Shown here one piece after another: positions 1-11,000 of a stretch of DNA of 64,000 bases (within the stretch, counting starts at the first letter, position 1; each line of letters opens with the position of its first letter). The position numbers were made by a program, and so were the translations under genes. The stretch is from the NCBI GenBank assembly GCA_021029095.1, contig JAJOHG010000129.1, forward strand, positions 1 through 64,000, in the 5' to 3' direction. The notes under the pieces were generated by a model, which was not told the DNA's origin, ran no database searches, and worked only from the letters and a program-made list of their open reading frames with translations. Origin of the DNA: Phellopilus nigrolimitatus (lineage: Eukaryota; Basidiomycota; Agaricomycetes; Hymenochaetales; Hymenochaetaceae).

Positions 1-880
1 TAGCTAGTTGATTTCTCTTGCTTATTCAAACTCTCATCTCTCTGAAACACGACTGAAAGTTCTCTGAAGAGAATCCACGTAGGGAATTAGGAAATTAACC
101 ATATACGAAGGTACCCGAGGACACGGCGATATCACAGGACTTCTTTGTGCGGGGCAGAGATGTGATACGGATAAAGATATTCGGAAACCCTCGGACAGCG
201 TTGCGGCTGGGAATGAATGTGTCTCGAACACTTCAGTGGTTTGTCCTTTTGCTCAATGATGTGGGCATGCAAGAGCCTAATGTCATAGTGTCTCCGTTTT
301 CTTTGAGACAGCTCTGCGTAAGTTTTAGGCTTTTATTTATTTACTCAATTTATTTTCTTTGTCTCGTGTACAGCTCCTGCCATCATTTTCTATCGTACCG
401 ACAAGGTCATTGGCAGCAGTTCTCTAGCGTGACAAAACGCGAAATCATCTGCGCCGCAAATGACTACTGACTGAAGCGCGCTGATTTACACATCCCATGC
501 GCGATAAAATGCGTGAATACATCGACGATGCCTTCCATAAATCCGAAAACAGCCAGATTCAAAATAGGTTTTCAGGATTGTGCGTGATTATGTTACTCAT
601 GCTGAAGTTGACTCCGAATGACTTCTATTTCGTGCATGTTATACAGGATATACTGCTTTCTGCTGCATCGACTTTCTCAAAGGACGTAAATTTTATTCTT
701 ATTTTTATCCTCAACATTCAAGGAGAAATTCAATCTATGATACACTCGAGGATCAGTCGACGGCAGTCGCTCCATTGTAATAGTTGAGCGTCTCGTCCGC
801 ACATCCTGCTGGGGTCATGTAGTCGTACCTGTCAATGTATATCGGATATCAGATAACGTCGTAAATAGTGCATAACATTC
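1..880. other. Left-edge stretch without a recognisable gene
   Basis: Only short open frames occur here (the longest is about 107 codons near 147-470). They have no recognisable domain, no codon bias and no convincing splice context. This is the region 3' of the first CBM1 gene. Nothing further is supported. Confidence 0.5.
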
Positions 881-1855
881 TTATACGTACGCGCCAAGGT
901 TAACGTTTACACTCGGAACGCCAGTGCCGCACGCGAGGAACGCACCGATATCTTGACGCGGTATACTGGCTGCCGTCCAAGTGAGCCCGTCGCCCTGGAA
1001 TGCCCAAGTCCCCGTGGCCTCCTCCGTCGTTGCGAAGTATGTCGGGAGGTAGGTAGCATTTGATGCAGTTGTGATATTCACTATCATGCGAAAGCAATCC
1101 GAACGCATAAGCTTTGAAATAGATATAAGAAAATATTCCACGCACCATTGAGATAAAGAACACTTCCGTCGGCCAGCTGTTGCTCTACCTGTCCGTTGTT
1201 GAGCTGAAACTGGGCAGCGGTCGTATAACTTCCAAATACAGCCGGGCCAGCAGTGCCAGACACTGCAGACTGGAGGTAAGTATGGAAATCAGGTTCTTCC
1301 TGGATTATTCCGCGTTAGATTAACAGCGCCTATCATGCAGTAATAATATAATGCCTACATCTGCGCGAACCCACAAATTTCCCGTAAGGAGAGTCGCGCC
1401 TGTCGGTCCTGCCGTCGCAGTACCCGAAGGGATGGAAGAGGTACCTCCACCTCCAGAACTAGCGCTCGTGGTCTAACACAGGTATTAATGAGAGTTATGA
1501 AGGCAGTGATCAACAGAACTGGTCGGCGTACGGATGTCGCGGGTGCCGTAGCAGATGAACTAGATGCGGTTCCTTGGAGACACTGCAAGAGTGAATTAGC
1601 GCCGATGTAACGATTGTCTCATGCGTTTCGATACTTGCTTGGCTGTAGTATTCGTTGCTGTACGTGCAAACCCATCCAGAGGGACAAGTAGTCGCACCGG
1701 TCCAGCCTGTGCCACCGCACTGAATTCATATAAAATGAGCGAGCAACATTTAAGCCTATCTTTCGAAGAGTACGTACCTGACCCCACTCAGGCGCAGTGG
1801 TCTGAGCAACGACACCCGTGAAAAGAGCAACAGCGACAGCGAATTTTCCAAGCAT
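881..1855 (-). CDS. Secreted protein with N-terminal CBM1 cellulose-binding domain
   Basis: Six exons: 1855-1778, 1719-1639, 1582-1532, 1472-1359, 1299-1146 and 1080-881. They join in frame to a 225-aa protein. Residues 1-18 form a signal peptide ending at VVAQ. Exon 2 is a textbook fungal CBM1 ([16 protein letters not shown], then [12 protein letters not shown] across the next junction), with its cysteines and aromatic cellulose-binding residues present. A Ser/Thr/Gly linker (about residues 60-85) follows, then a roughly 135-residue C-terminal domain seen in both copies here but not assigned to an enzyme family by me. Intron 2 has a GC donor (GCAAGT). The protein is presumably secreted and binds plant-wall cellulose; its catalytic role, if any, is unknown. 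A decayed paralogue lies at 20,260-21,105. Confidence 0.82.
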
Positions 1856-1899
1856 ATATGCAGCGCTTTGTTGGGAAGGAGCATATTGGTGCGCTAGCT

Positions 1900-1906
1900 C
1901 TTATAC
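1900..1906 (-). promoter_or_regulatory. TATA-like box upstream of the first CBM1 gene
   Basis: GTATAAG on the minus strand, about 45 nt before the ATG. The same element and its surroundings are conserved at 21150-21156 ahead of the second copy. The spacing implies a very short 5' UTR, so the assignment is tentative. Confidence 0.4.
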
Positions 1907-4013
1907 TCGTGGGCCTTACATCCTTTGCGGCGGAAACACCGTGCGGTTAAGCATCGGAGGCAAAGCAGGTAGATGAATGGACTAGCAAGTTGCCACGAGA
2001 CAGTGTCATTAGCTGGCATGCTTCGGGCGTAAAGCAAGCCAAATTTTGCAAGTAAATGATGCTTCAAATCCGCGTATCATCCGATCCGTTAGCTTCAGTC
2101 AGATGTGAGCTCTTTGTCGGTGAAACTTGAAATCCACTGCAGTACACCAGGCACCTACTTAGCACACTACATGCATGTCTTCCAGCGTTGAAAAGCGCAG
2201 GCAAGGGAGGTGTAAGAAGTAAGCCAGGCGCTTCTCTCATTTATGGAAGACGCTACGTCGCCGTCGCCTACTGGAAGCCCCGACCGCTGGCCGTACAACG
2301 AGAGATCTGGTTGCCAAAAAGTCAGACGAAGTTCGGTTGACGTCCAAGAAAAAGGTTGGTTTTTCTTCTGCGCTTGTCTCTTAGTCAATGTAACCGGAAA
2401 TTCAGAACGAGCAAGGCATCGAACTGTCGAACAAGGGGAGCACGGCACCCGGGCCGGCGCACGTTTACCGCGCTCCACTGCCACTGTCAAGTCGCCGGAC
2501 TCATCACTCCAGATACCACTCTCCCGGGGAGCTTCACATCCTTGCCCTGTCTCTCTGGATGCATCGATACACAGCTGCTCTATCGCGTTCAGATCCTTAC
2601 CGCTTTTTTTTTACTTTCTCGACCTCCGCATTTGCATTTACTCTGTCAGTACCACGCCTACTTTAATCTCGTCCCTCCGTCCGATCTCAAGGTCAGACTC
2701 AATCCCGAATTCTGCATCGGCTAGAGCAGCATGAATGACAAATGCCGACCAATGAGCTCCCGAAGTCGGTCTGGTACCTACGTGCGTGAACAAGCGTCTA
2801 CATGAATTGCCGGATTGTCCTGATAGGATGGACTACTCCTGCTTCCGCGCACGAATACGATTGCAGGCGTCATCGAATCGAGAGATGACTGTCGAGTCTA
2901 ACTATCTCGTCTTTCGAAAGAGAATGGTGTTTCAGCCGGTTCGAAACTGATTCATGGTGGAACTATTACCATTTGGCAGCGCGTATGTGTTCCCATTGCG
3001 TACAGGTTAGTTTCAGCTAGATCCTGAAAGACCATCCATCGTTATACATTGGGAGAGCGGAGTGGCTGGAACGACGGGAAAGCCACGTGTCTTATCAGCT
3101 TTCAACTTTTTACAGGCCTATAGTCTTCTGCGAACAACCCTTAGCGAGGTTCGCCTCTTTTCGCTTGTTCTCTCTTCTTCCGTGAAATCGTCATTGTGCT
3201 CATTTGCAATCTCAACGGACGACGTTCAGCGGGTGGAGTCGTCGAGCACAAGTGCCCAGTCCAGGGCGTCGGCATAGTCTTCCTCGCGACTCTCCGGGAA
3301 GGACGTTTGCCGTAAGAAACAGTCTAACTCACTTTTACCGTTCTTACTCAACGCACACATGCGGCATTTACACCTGGCTCGCACCAACGCGACACAATCC
3401 GTCCGGTCACGCATAAGCAAGGGCCTGTCCTTTTCCAACTTCTGTTACTTTCTGTTCACTGAATGCCGCGCCGTTCTCAAACTTCGATTTTCGTTCTCCC
3501 CTCCCTTCTCTCATCCCTCGACCCATATGTCTCGTCTCCTTGTCAATGCGTCATATCTGCGCAGACGTCAATTGGATTACTTATCAATTTAATTCATCGG
3601 TGTGCACTCTCTTTCTCTACATATACCCTGACTGAACGCAGCTTCCGAATCGTACTAGGATCAGAGCACTAAAGTGGGATTTACATCGACAAGTGATTGT
3701 AACAGAGGAGTCTTTAGATGTTCGCTGTCTATTGCCTTGCTCTTGCTCGCTGAGCTTACCTTTTTTTTGCTTTCATCCTACATACGGTGTTCGAAAAAAT
3801 AAATATGGTACAACAATTTGGATAGGATGACATGCATATTCGTCCTGTCGACAGCCGACACGTGTGTACTGGCTATTTCGTGCGCTTTATACTACATTCA
3901 CCCCCATTGCTTATCACCGGGCATCCTACAATGTGGACTAAGAAGATACAATTGGGACCATATGTTAGACAAAACTATAACAAATTAGCAGGTGCAAGTG
4001 AAATGCGTACATT
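1907..4013. other. Non-coding spacer of unit A
   Basis: No credible gene. The stretch is collinear with 21,157-23,040 in unit B, with frequent small indels and substitutions. The open frames present (for example near 2243-2734) are not preserved between copies, which argues against coding function. Confidence 0.6.
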
Positions 4014-5265
4014 TTATTCAGAACTTGAAGGATTCTTGAAAATCTGGGTCCAGGATGTTCCAGAATACTCCTCCATCTTCTGCCAGTCAATCTTTGGGCG
4101 AAGCCTCCTCCTTTGTTCATCTCGTGAGATACAAATCTCAAGTGCATCTCTCATCCTAGTGCAGTACTTTGGAGGTACCCAGAGCAGCAATTCCCCTGAT
4201 GCATTCTTGTACCATCCATCCTCTCCAAGGTCTTTGGAAAAACTCTCTGTAGACTGAAAGTCTGCCAACTCAGTGTCACCATCCCAGATGCAGACAGTTT
4301 TGTCATGAGAGCCAGACACAATGTGCATGCCATCAGGTGAGTATGCAACAGACATGACCCAGTCTGAGTGACCAGTGAGTGGCTTTCCTACAGGCTTCAC
4401 TGTCTGGGCATCCCAGATGCAGACAGTTTTGTCATCTGAGCCTGACACAATGTGTCTGCCATCAGGGGAGTAGGAAACAGACCTGACCCAGTCTGAATGA
4501 CCAGTGAGAGGCGCTGAGTCTCCTACAGCCTTTCCAGTCCGGGCATCCCAGATGCAAATTCTTCCATCAGATAAACCAGAAACAATGTGCCTGTCATCAG
4601 GGGAGTAGATAACAGACCTAACCCAGCCTGAGTGACTAGTGAATGGCATTTTTACAGCCTTCCTTGTTTGGGCATCCCAGATGCAGATGGTACTGTCATA
4701 TGAGCCTGACACAATATGTCTGCCATTAGGGGAGTAGGCAACAGAATGGATTTTGAGTGAATGACCAGTAAGTGGCTCTCCTACAGCCCTCCCAGTTTGA
4801 GCATCCCAGATGCAGATGGTTTTGTCATCTGAGCCAGACACAATGTGTCTGCCATCAGAGGAGTACGCAACAGATGAGACACCTTTTGAATGGCCAGTGA
4901 GCAACTCCCCTACAGCCCTCCCAGTCTGAGCATCCCAGATGCAGATGGTTTTGTCATCTGAGCCAGACACAATGTGCCTGCCATCAGGGGAGTAGGCAAC
5001 AGACCTGACACTATCTGAATGACCAGTGAGGGGCTTTCCTATAGCCTTTCCAGTCTGTGCATCCCAGATGCAGATGGTTCTGTCATCTGAGCCAGACACA
5101 ATGTGTTTGCCATCAGGGGAATAGGAAACAGAGCTGATCCAAGCTGAATGACCAGTGAATGGCACCCCTACAGCAATTCCTTCTGTGCACATTGTCCATA
5201 CATCATCTTTCCAAACACTGTCCTTTCCTTTCAAAATAAGATGCTGGTTTGAAAATGAAAGATAA

Positions 5266-5270
5266 AACTG
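5266..5270. repeat. Target-site duplication, left copy (AACTG)
   Basis: AACTG directly precedes the left LTR and is repeated directly after the right LTR at 15111-15115. The uninterrupted paralogous site in unit B (near 23,685-23,700) supports a single ancestral copy. Five bp is the usual size for Ty3/Gypsy integration. Confidence 0.9.
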
Positions 5271-6065
5271 TGTCAGGTTCGAACCGAAAACGCTCAGCGG
5301 AATGAGGTTCGGGTCGACCGAATTCGTGGGGACGGAGTTCGGGGGTTTCGTTCGGTCGTTCGGGCTGGGCGAGAGAGCTGCCGAAGTCGACGAGGGTTCG
5401 AGCGAGCCAGTCGTTCGTGGGTTGGATAGTTCGGTCACGCGTTCGTCGAGTCGGGCACGACGGGAACGCGTTCGGGCGTATCGAGAAGGGGAGACTCAGA
5501 GAGGGAGAGCAGGGAGGAGTCCGGGGATCGGACGAGTGGGCTGAGGGACGGTTCGCCGACACTCGATACGGATGTCAGAAACGTCAATATTCAGTCTAGA
5601 GTACGAAGTACAATTTGGTGTCCTATTTATACGAAAAGACTCCTTCCCCTGTCTCTCTCCCGGGCGAGTTAATGAGTCGTCGAAACTCGCGGTTCGACTG
5701 CGGAGCGGCGTGTCCAGCACGGGGGTTGGAGAGTCGGTGTGAGCCGATCGGCGAAGCGAGTCGCGTCGGCGAGCCGGGCGCGTGGTTCGGCGAACGCGGT
5801 CACATCTTCGATTCCCGACGCCTTTCGGTCGCGTCCGAATTCGGCACGTGCCCGCGGCGCGTTCGACTCGTGTTCGGGGTGCGGGCCGTCTTCGGCGTTC
5901 GGCCCCCTTCGTTCGCGAACTTGGACGTCGTGTGTTCGTTTGCGATCGGTTCGAGCCCCTTTGTTCCATGTTCTCAGTTCGCGATTGGTTCGAGGCCTTC
6001 GGCCCGCCCGGCCCGTGGGTTCGGGGTTGTTCCTCGATCGTGTCACGAATGGTCGGATCGTGACA
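5271..6065 (-). repeat. Left LTR (3' LTR of the element's transcript)
   Basis: 795 bp, TGTCA...TGACA. It differs from the right LTR by two substitutions and three one-base indels (counted by eye), about 99% identity. It provides the polyadenylation side for the gag-pol transcript and lies immediately upstream of the antisense gene on the plus strand. Open frames inside it are LTR shadows. Confidence 0.93.
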
Positions 6066-6080
6066 GTAGCCCCCCCTTAA
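6066..6080 (-). promoter_or_regulatory. Polypurine tract
   Basis: Minus-strand TTAAGGGGGGGCTAC abuts the inner edge of the left LTR, the expected position for the plus-strand DNA primer of the element. Confidence 0.7.
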
Positions 6081-6127
6081 AGTGCTGAGCCCTCGAGGCA
6101 CGATTCGTCGATTCGTTATCGTTTGCA

Positions 6128-7863
6128 ATGGCTCCCCCTTCCTCGAATGAGAGACCCCCAGATGGTTACCTACTCCGTCGCCTGCGGGATCGCTGGGACC
6201 GTACGCTGGTCGCGGAAGACCGGACTCGCGAGGAGATCGCCGTGGTTCATGCACAGTTACTGCACCTGCTGTCGCCGGGTCGTGTCAACAGTACCGTTTT
6301 GTCGTCGTTCGAGGAGATTCGGGGTCTCCGGGACCGCGGATTGGATTTCGTGGTGAGTTTCTTGTTTCGGTGTGCGTCTCGATCGGTGCTGATTTCTTCC
6401 TAGGGTATTCTGGTTCGTACTCTGTTGCGTCGCGAGGGGTTGACCTACGACATCCCATCCCTACTCTCGGTCCTGTGGCTATGGGATCAGGTTGGCCGTC
6501 GATTTATGTCTGGTCTTCCCGGCGAGTCTTTCGAATGGCCTGGCGTTTTTGGCAGCCTCCGCGAACACCTCGAGGAATGGGTCGTGGCGCACAGCCAGGC
6601 AGGGGACTCGTCTATCGGGTTCGGGCCGTATGAAGTTGCGAGGCCGGCCGTTCGGTCGAGTTCTGGCGAGGAATCTGGGTCTGAGGAGGACGCAGTGGCG
6701 GAGCGCGCGGGCGAATCTGGCTCTCGCGGGGTCGTGGTTCGGGAGGTCCCTGAGGGCGGCGAGGGTGATGAGGGTAGTGGCGAGGATTCGAGTTCGAGCT
6801 CGAGTTCGGAGGACGAGGTGTCCAGTTCGGTCGCGCGCGAACTTCGTCAGTACGATCCCGCAGTGCGTCCGGGTTTCCCTCGTGAGTCGTCCCTCTTGTC
6901 GGTTGCTACTCCGCCGCAGGTTTCGCCCGTTGTATCGGGGGATTCGTTGGTGTCGAGTGCGGTCAATTCGTCTCGTCCGCTCACTCGTCCTGCGTCCACG
7001 GATCGTGCGGCCAACGTGATCGTGACGAATCGTCCTGCGCCTGCAACCGGTCCCGCGCCCGTCCCTGCGCCTGTGGTGGCGAAGACTCACTCCGGCGCGT
7101 CGGCTCGTTCGGTTTCCTCTAAGCGGGCGAATACCGGTCCTCCGGAGTTTAGTCTGGAGGGTTTCGCGGACATCGTTTGGAAGTTCTCTGGCACTCGCCG
7201 GTGTGCAAGTTGTCAGTCTCGCGGGTGGGGGTGCCACGGGTACGGGGGGAAGCTTCGTGCTTGTTTCGAGTGTAATGCTCGACACATTTCGCGTTGTAAC
7301 CTGCCTGTCGTTCGGCGTGGTTCGTCGTCTCTCGTTTTTTCTGGGGGGGGTCGAAGCACTGATTTTGTTTTGTCCTTCAAGACGCGCTCTCGCAGGACCT
7401 TCGTCTTCCCGTTTCGAACCCAGATGAGTTATTCGATCGTCGCGCGCACGGGCTCCCGCCCTTCGACTACGGTTCGGGTTCGGGGGCGGTTATTGATGCG
7501 TCGTCCCCTCGCAGCGCCATCGTTTATATTCCGTCTGTTCGGGGGCGGACGCGTGAGGTTCGGCCGACTGGGTCGCGCGTATCGAAGTCGGGGGGTGTAG
7601 GTTCGAGCGAGTCGAACCCGATTGCCCAGGGTGGGGCCGCGTCGGGGGCGAACGTGGCCGGGCCGAGCACTTCGCGTTCGGTGGTCGGTGGTTCGGGGGT
7701 GTCGGGGGGAGCTTCGGATCCGGCGAAGCTTTCGTATGCCGAGATGAAGGCGGCTCTGGAGCGTGCACAGGCGCAGCTTCGTCAGCAGTCGCGTGAGCGT
7801 TCGAAGGATGGGGGAAATGAGGGGGAGGGGGATAAGAAAGGAAAGAAGAGGTTTCGGGAGTAG
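6128..7863 (+). CDS. Antisense extra gene of the retrotransposon, with Zn2Cys6-like cysteine cluster
   Basis: Three exons, 6128-6352, 6404-7319 and 7382-7863, join in frame to 540 aa. The introns are 51 and 62 nt with GT-AG borders and CTGAT branch-like sites. The ATG has A/G at useful Kozak positions (GCAATGG). The gene is opposite in strand to gag-pol, between pol and the left LTR. Visible parts are a charged helical N-terminus (about 1-130), an acidic serine-rich stretch, and a cluster C-x2-C-x6-C-x9-C-x2-C-x7-C (nt 7202-7303) that fits Zn2Cys6 spacing. The C-terminal helix contains MKAALERAQAQLRQQ and ends with a basic KKGKKRFRE. It resembles a nuclear DNA-binding factor in layout, but no function is demonstrated. 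The first exon alone, or the exact second intron, could be wrong. Confidence 0.62.
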
Positions 7864-7925
7864 TGGTTTTTTTTTTTTTTTTGTTAAAATATTAGTTCGG
7901 TTCTCTCTTTTTTTTTTTTGTAAGA

Positions 7926-7931
7926 AATAAA
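7926..7931 (+). terminator. Polyadenylation signal (AATAAA) for the antisense gene
   Basis: AATAAA 63 nt after the TAG at 7861-7863, downstream of two long T tracts (7866-7883 and 7908-7919). The 200-bp gap to the end of pol at 8062 separates two convergent genes. Confidence 0.5.
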
Positions 7932-8061
7932 AGGTTGGTGTGAAAAAATATAGAGGGAAAGAAAAAAGGAAGAACGAGAAAGGGCAAGACATTGGTATCT
8001 ATTTTACGAGGAAAGGAAAAAAGATTGCGAAAGGGGGCCGGTTCGGTCGTTATTCGAGGGC

Positions 8062-11000
8062 TTATCCTTTTCGTGCGAACCATTCGGGTCGGTTGTGTGG
8101 TCCGGGCTTGTCCGGGTATTTCCGGTGGAAGGTTGCTACTTTCGTCGGAGCGTGTTCGAGGTTTTCTTCCGGTTCGATCGTCGGATCGTCGTGTCCTTCC
8201 CATTGGACGGTGTAGAAGATCTTCCCTTCTTTGTAGCGCCGGTCGATCGAGGAGTCGAGGATTGCTTCGACTTCGTATTCGGAGAACCCATCGAGTTCGA
8301 TTGGCGGGGGTGGTGGTTCGGTGCGTCTGGGGAATGGGTTGGCTTTGTGGGGCTCGAGTAGCGATACGTGAAAGACGTTGTGTAGTTCTTTGAGGGAAAG
8401 CGGTAGTCCGAGCCTTCGGGCGTGGGTCGAGACGATTTCGGTGATGGGGAACGGCCCGATGCGTTTGTGGTCGAGTTTTTTCATGGGTCGTTTCGTCCGG
8501 ATGTTCTTCGTGCTGAGCCATACCAGTTCCCCGACCTCGAATGGTGGGATCGGGGATCGTCGATCCTCCGTGTCGGCCGTGTATTTCTCGATCGTGATCC
8601 GGAGTTGTTCCCTGAGGTGGTCGTGCAGGTCTGAAAGTTCCCGTACTTGTTGGTTCGCTTGGTTCGAGGGAACGTTCGTGAGCTCCACGTCGAGTCGGGG
8701 GTGAAAGCCCTTGTTCGCGAAAAAGGGTGACACCCCGGTTGCCGAATGAGACGTGTTGTTGTACGCGAATTCGGCAAGTGGTAGGAAGGAGGACCAATCG
8801 TCCTGCTGATAGTTCGTGTAGATACGTAGGTACTGTTCGAGGATCTGGTTTAGTCGTTCTGTCTGGCCATCAGTTTCCGGGTGGTAGGCCGTTGAAAGGT
8901 TCGACTTGATGTTGAGGAGCTTGCATAGGGATGCCCAGAATTTCGAGACGAAGTGTCGGCCGCGGTCGGAGACAATGTTGTCGGGGGTACCGTGCTTCGC
9001 GAACACTTCTCGGAGGAAAATCGTGGCGAGTTCGGGGGTGGCGAGGTCCTTTCGAGTCGGTATGAACAGGGCCATTTTCGTCAGTCGGTCGACTACCACC
9101 AGGATCGCGTCGTGGTCGTCGGACGTTGGTAGGCCCTCAATGAAATCCATCGAGATCGAGTGCCAGGGTCGATCGGGAATCGGTAGGAATCGGAGCGGAC
9201 CGTAGGGCTTGTGTCGGTTCGATTTCGCTCTCTGGCAATCCAAACATGAGGTTACAAAGTCCGCGATGAAGGTGCGCATTCCTGGCCACCAGTATCTTCT
9301 TTTGATGGACTCGATCGTTTTTTGGATTCCCGGATGTCCTGCGAGGGCATGGTCATGATGTGCACGGGTGATTAGTAACCGTAGGTCCTTGTTGTCGGGT
9401 ACGTATACTCGTCCGTCTCGAAGCAATTGGCCGCTTTCGTCGATCGTGAATCGGTTCGGTTCGTTGTTTGCTTCGTTCTTCACTTCTTGGATCCGAAGTT
9501 GCGCTTCGGGGTCGGCGAGTAGTCCGGATGCGATCTGTGAAGAAATGATGGCTGAGTCTAGGATGAATGATGCTAGTAATCGTCCCGGCTGGAACATTAG
9601 CTGGAAATTTTGTGGGTTCGCTTGGGCGTATGCGCTTTCCCCCCCTTGAGGGTAGACCCCGGCGTGCCTTGTAAGGGCATCCGGTTTTCCTCCAAGGGTT
9701 CCCGCTCGGTAGTTGATATGGAAGTCGAACTGTTCGAGGAACTGCGACCACCGGACCTGTCGTCGGTTGAGTACCCGTTTCTCCTTGAAATGTTGGAGGT
9801 TTCGATGATCGGTGAATATTTCGATCGTTTGCGGAAGTCCTTCGAGGTAGTGACGCCACTCTTCGAACGAGCTGACAATCGCTAGGAGTTCTTTGTCGTG
9901 GATGTCGTAGTTGACCTCGGCTGGGGTTAGAGTTCGGGAGTGGAAGGCGATCGGGTGGAGTTCGTTCTGGGAGTCGTACTGGGATAGGATTGATCCTAGG
10001 GCGTATTCGGAGCAGTCCGTTTCGACGATGGTTCGGCGGTCGGGTTCGTAGTGTGCGAGGATCGGGGCGACCGAAAATGCATGCTTGAGCTCGTCGAAAG
10101 CTTGCTGTGTCTCGTTCGACCATTTGAAGGGTTGGTCTCCTCTGGTTAGTTTGTTTAGGGGCAGGGTGACTTTCGAGTAGTCCGAGACGAAGCGTCGATA
10201 GAAATTGCAGAAACCAAGGAATCGTTGTGTCTCTTTTAGCGTTCGGGGGGGCGGCCAATTCGCGATTGCATTGGTTTTGGCTTTGTCCATTTCGACTCCC
10301 TCCGGGGAGACTACATATCCCAGGTATTCGACGGTATTCGAGTGGAAGGAGCATTTTTCGGGCTTGGCGTGTAGATTGTGTTTTCGGAGTCGTTGTAGGA
10401 CTGTTCGAACGTGTTCGACGTGTTTTGTGGGGTCCTTCGAGAAGATAAGAATATCGTCCAGGTAGACTACAACAAATTCATCAGCCATGTCTCGGAAAAT
10501 GTCGTTCATGAAGTGTTGAAAGGTGGCCGGGGAGTTCGTCATCCCGAACGGCATTACCAAGTATTCGAAGGATCCGTAGCGGGTTCGAAAGGCTGTTTTC
10601 CATTCGTGCCCGGCAGCTATCCTGACGTTGTTGTAGCCTACTCGGAGGTCGATTTTCGTGAAGATTTTCGCTTCTCGAAGGCGGTCGAGGAGGTCTCCGA
10701 TTAGTGGAAGTGGGTAGCGATTTTTTCGGGTCACCTTGTTGAGCCCTCGGTAATCGACACAGAGCCGAAGGGTGCCATCCTTTTTCTTCGCGAACAGGAT
10801 TGGGGCTCCTGCGGGCGAATTCGAGGAACGGATGAAGCCTTTTGTGAGGTTTTCGTCGAGGTATTGACGGAGTTCCTCGAGTTCGTTCTGCGACAGGCTG
10901 TATACTGGTCCGTAGGGGGGGTTCGTTCCGTCCTCAAGGTCGATTGTGTGGTCGTACGGTCGGTGGGGCGGTAGCGACTCGGCGTTCGATTTGGCGAAGA

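Noticed and set aside
2243..2734. 163-codon plus-strand frame in the unit A spacer
   Set aside because: Not preserved in the homologous spacer of unit B.
5302..6254. Several 80-250 codon frames on both strands around the left LTR (mirrored at 14277-15148)
   Set aside because: They lie wholly or mainly in LTR sequence, are copied in both LTRs and reflect its high CpG/GC composition; no domain is present.
6479..7285. 268-codon minus-strand frame opposite the antisense gene
   Set aside because: Arginine/threonine-rich shadow of the plus-strand gene, which has the cysteine cluster, introns and start context.
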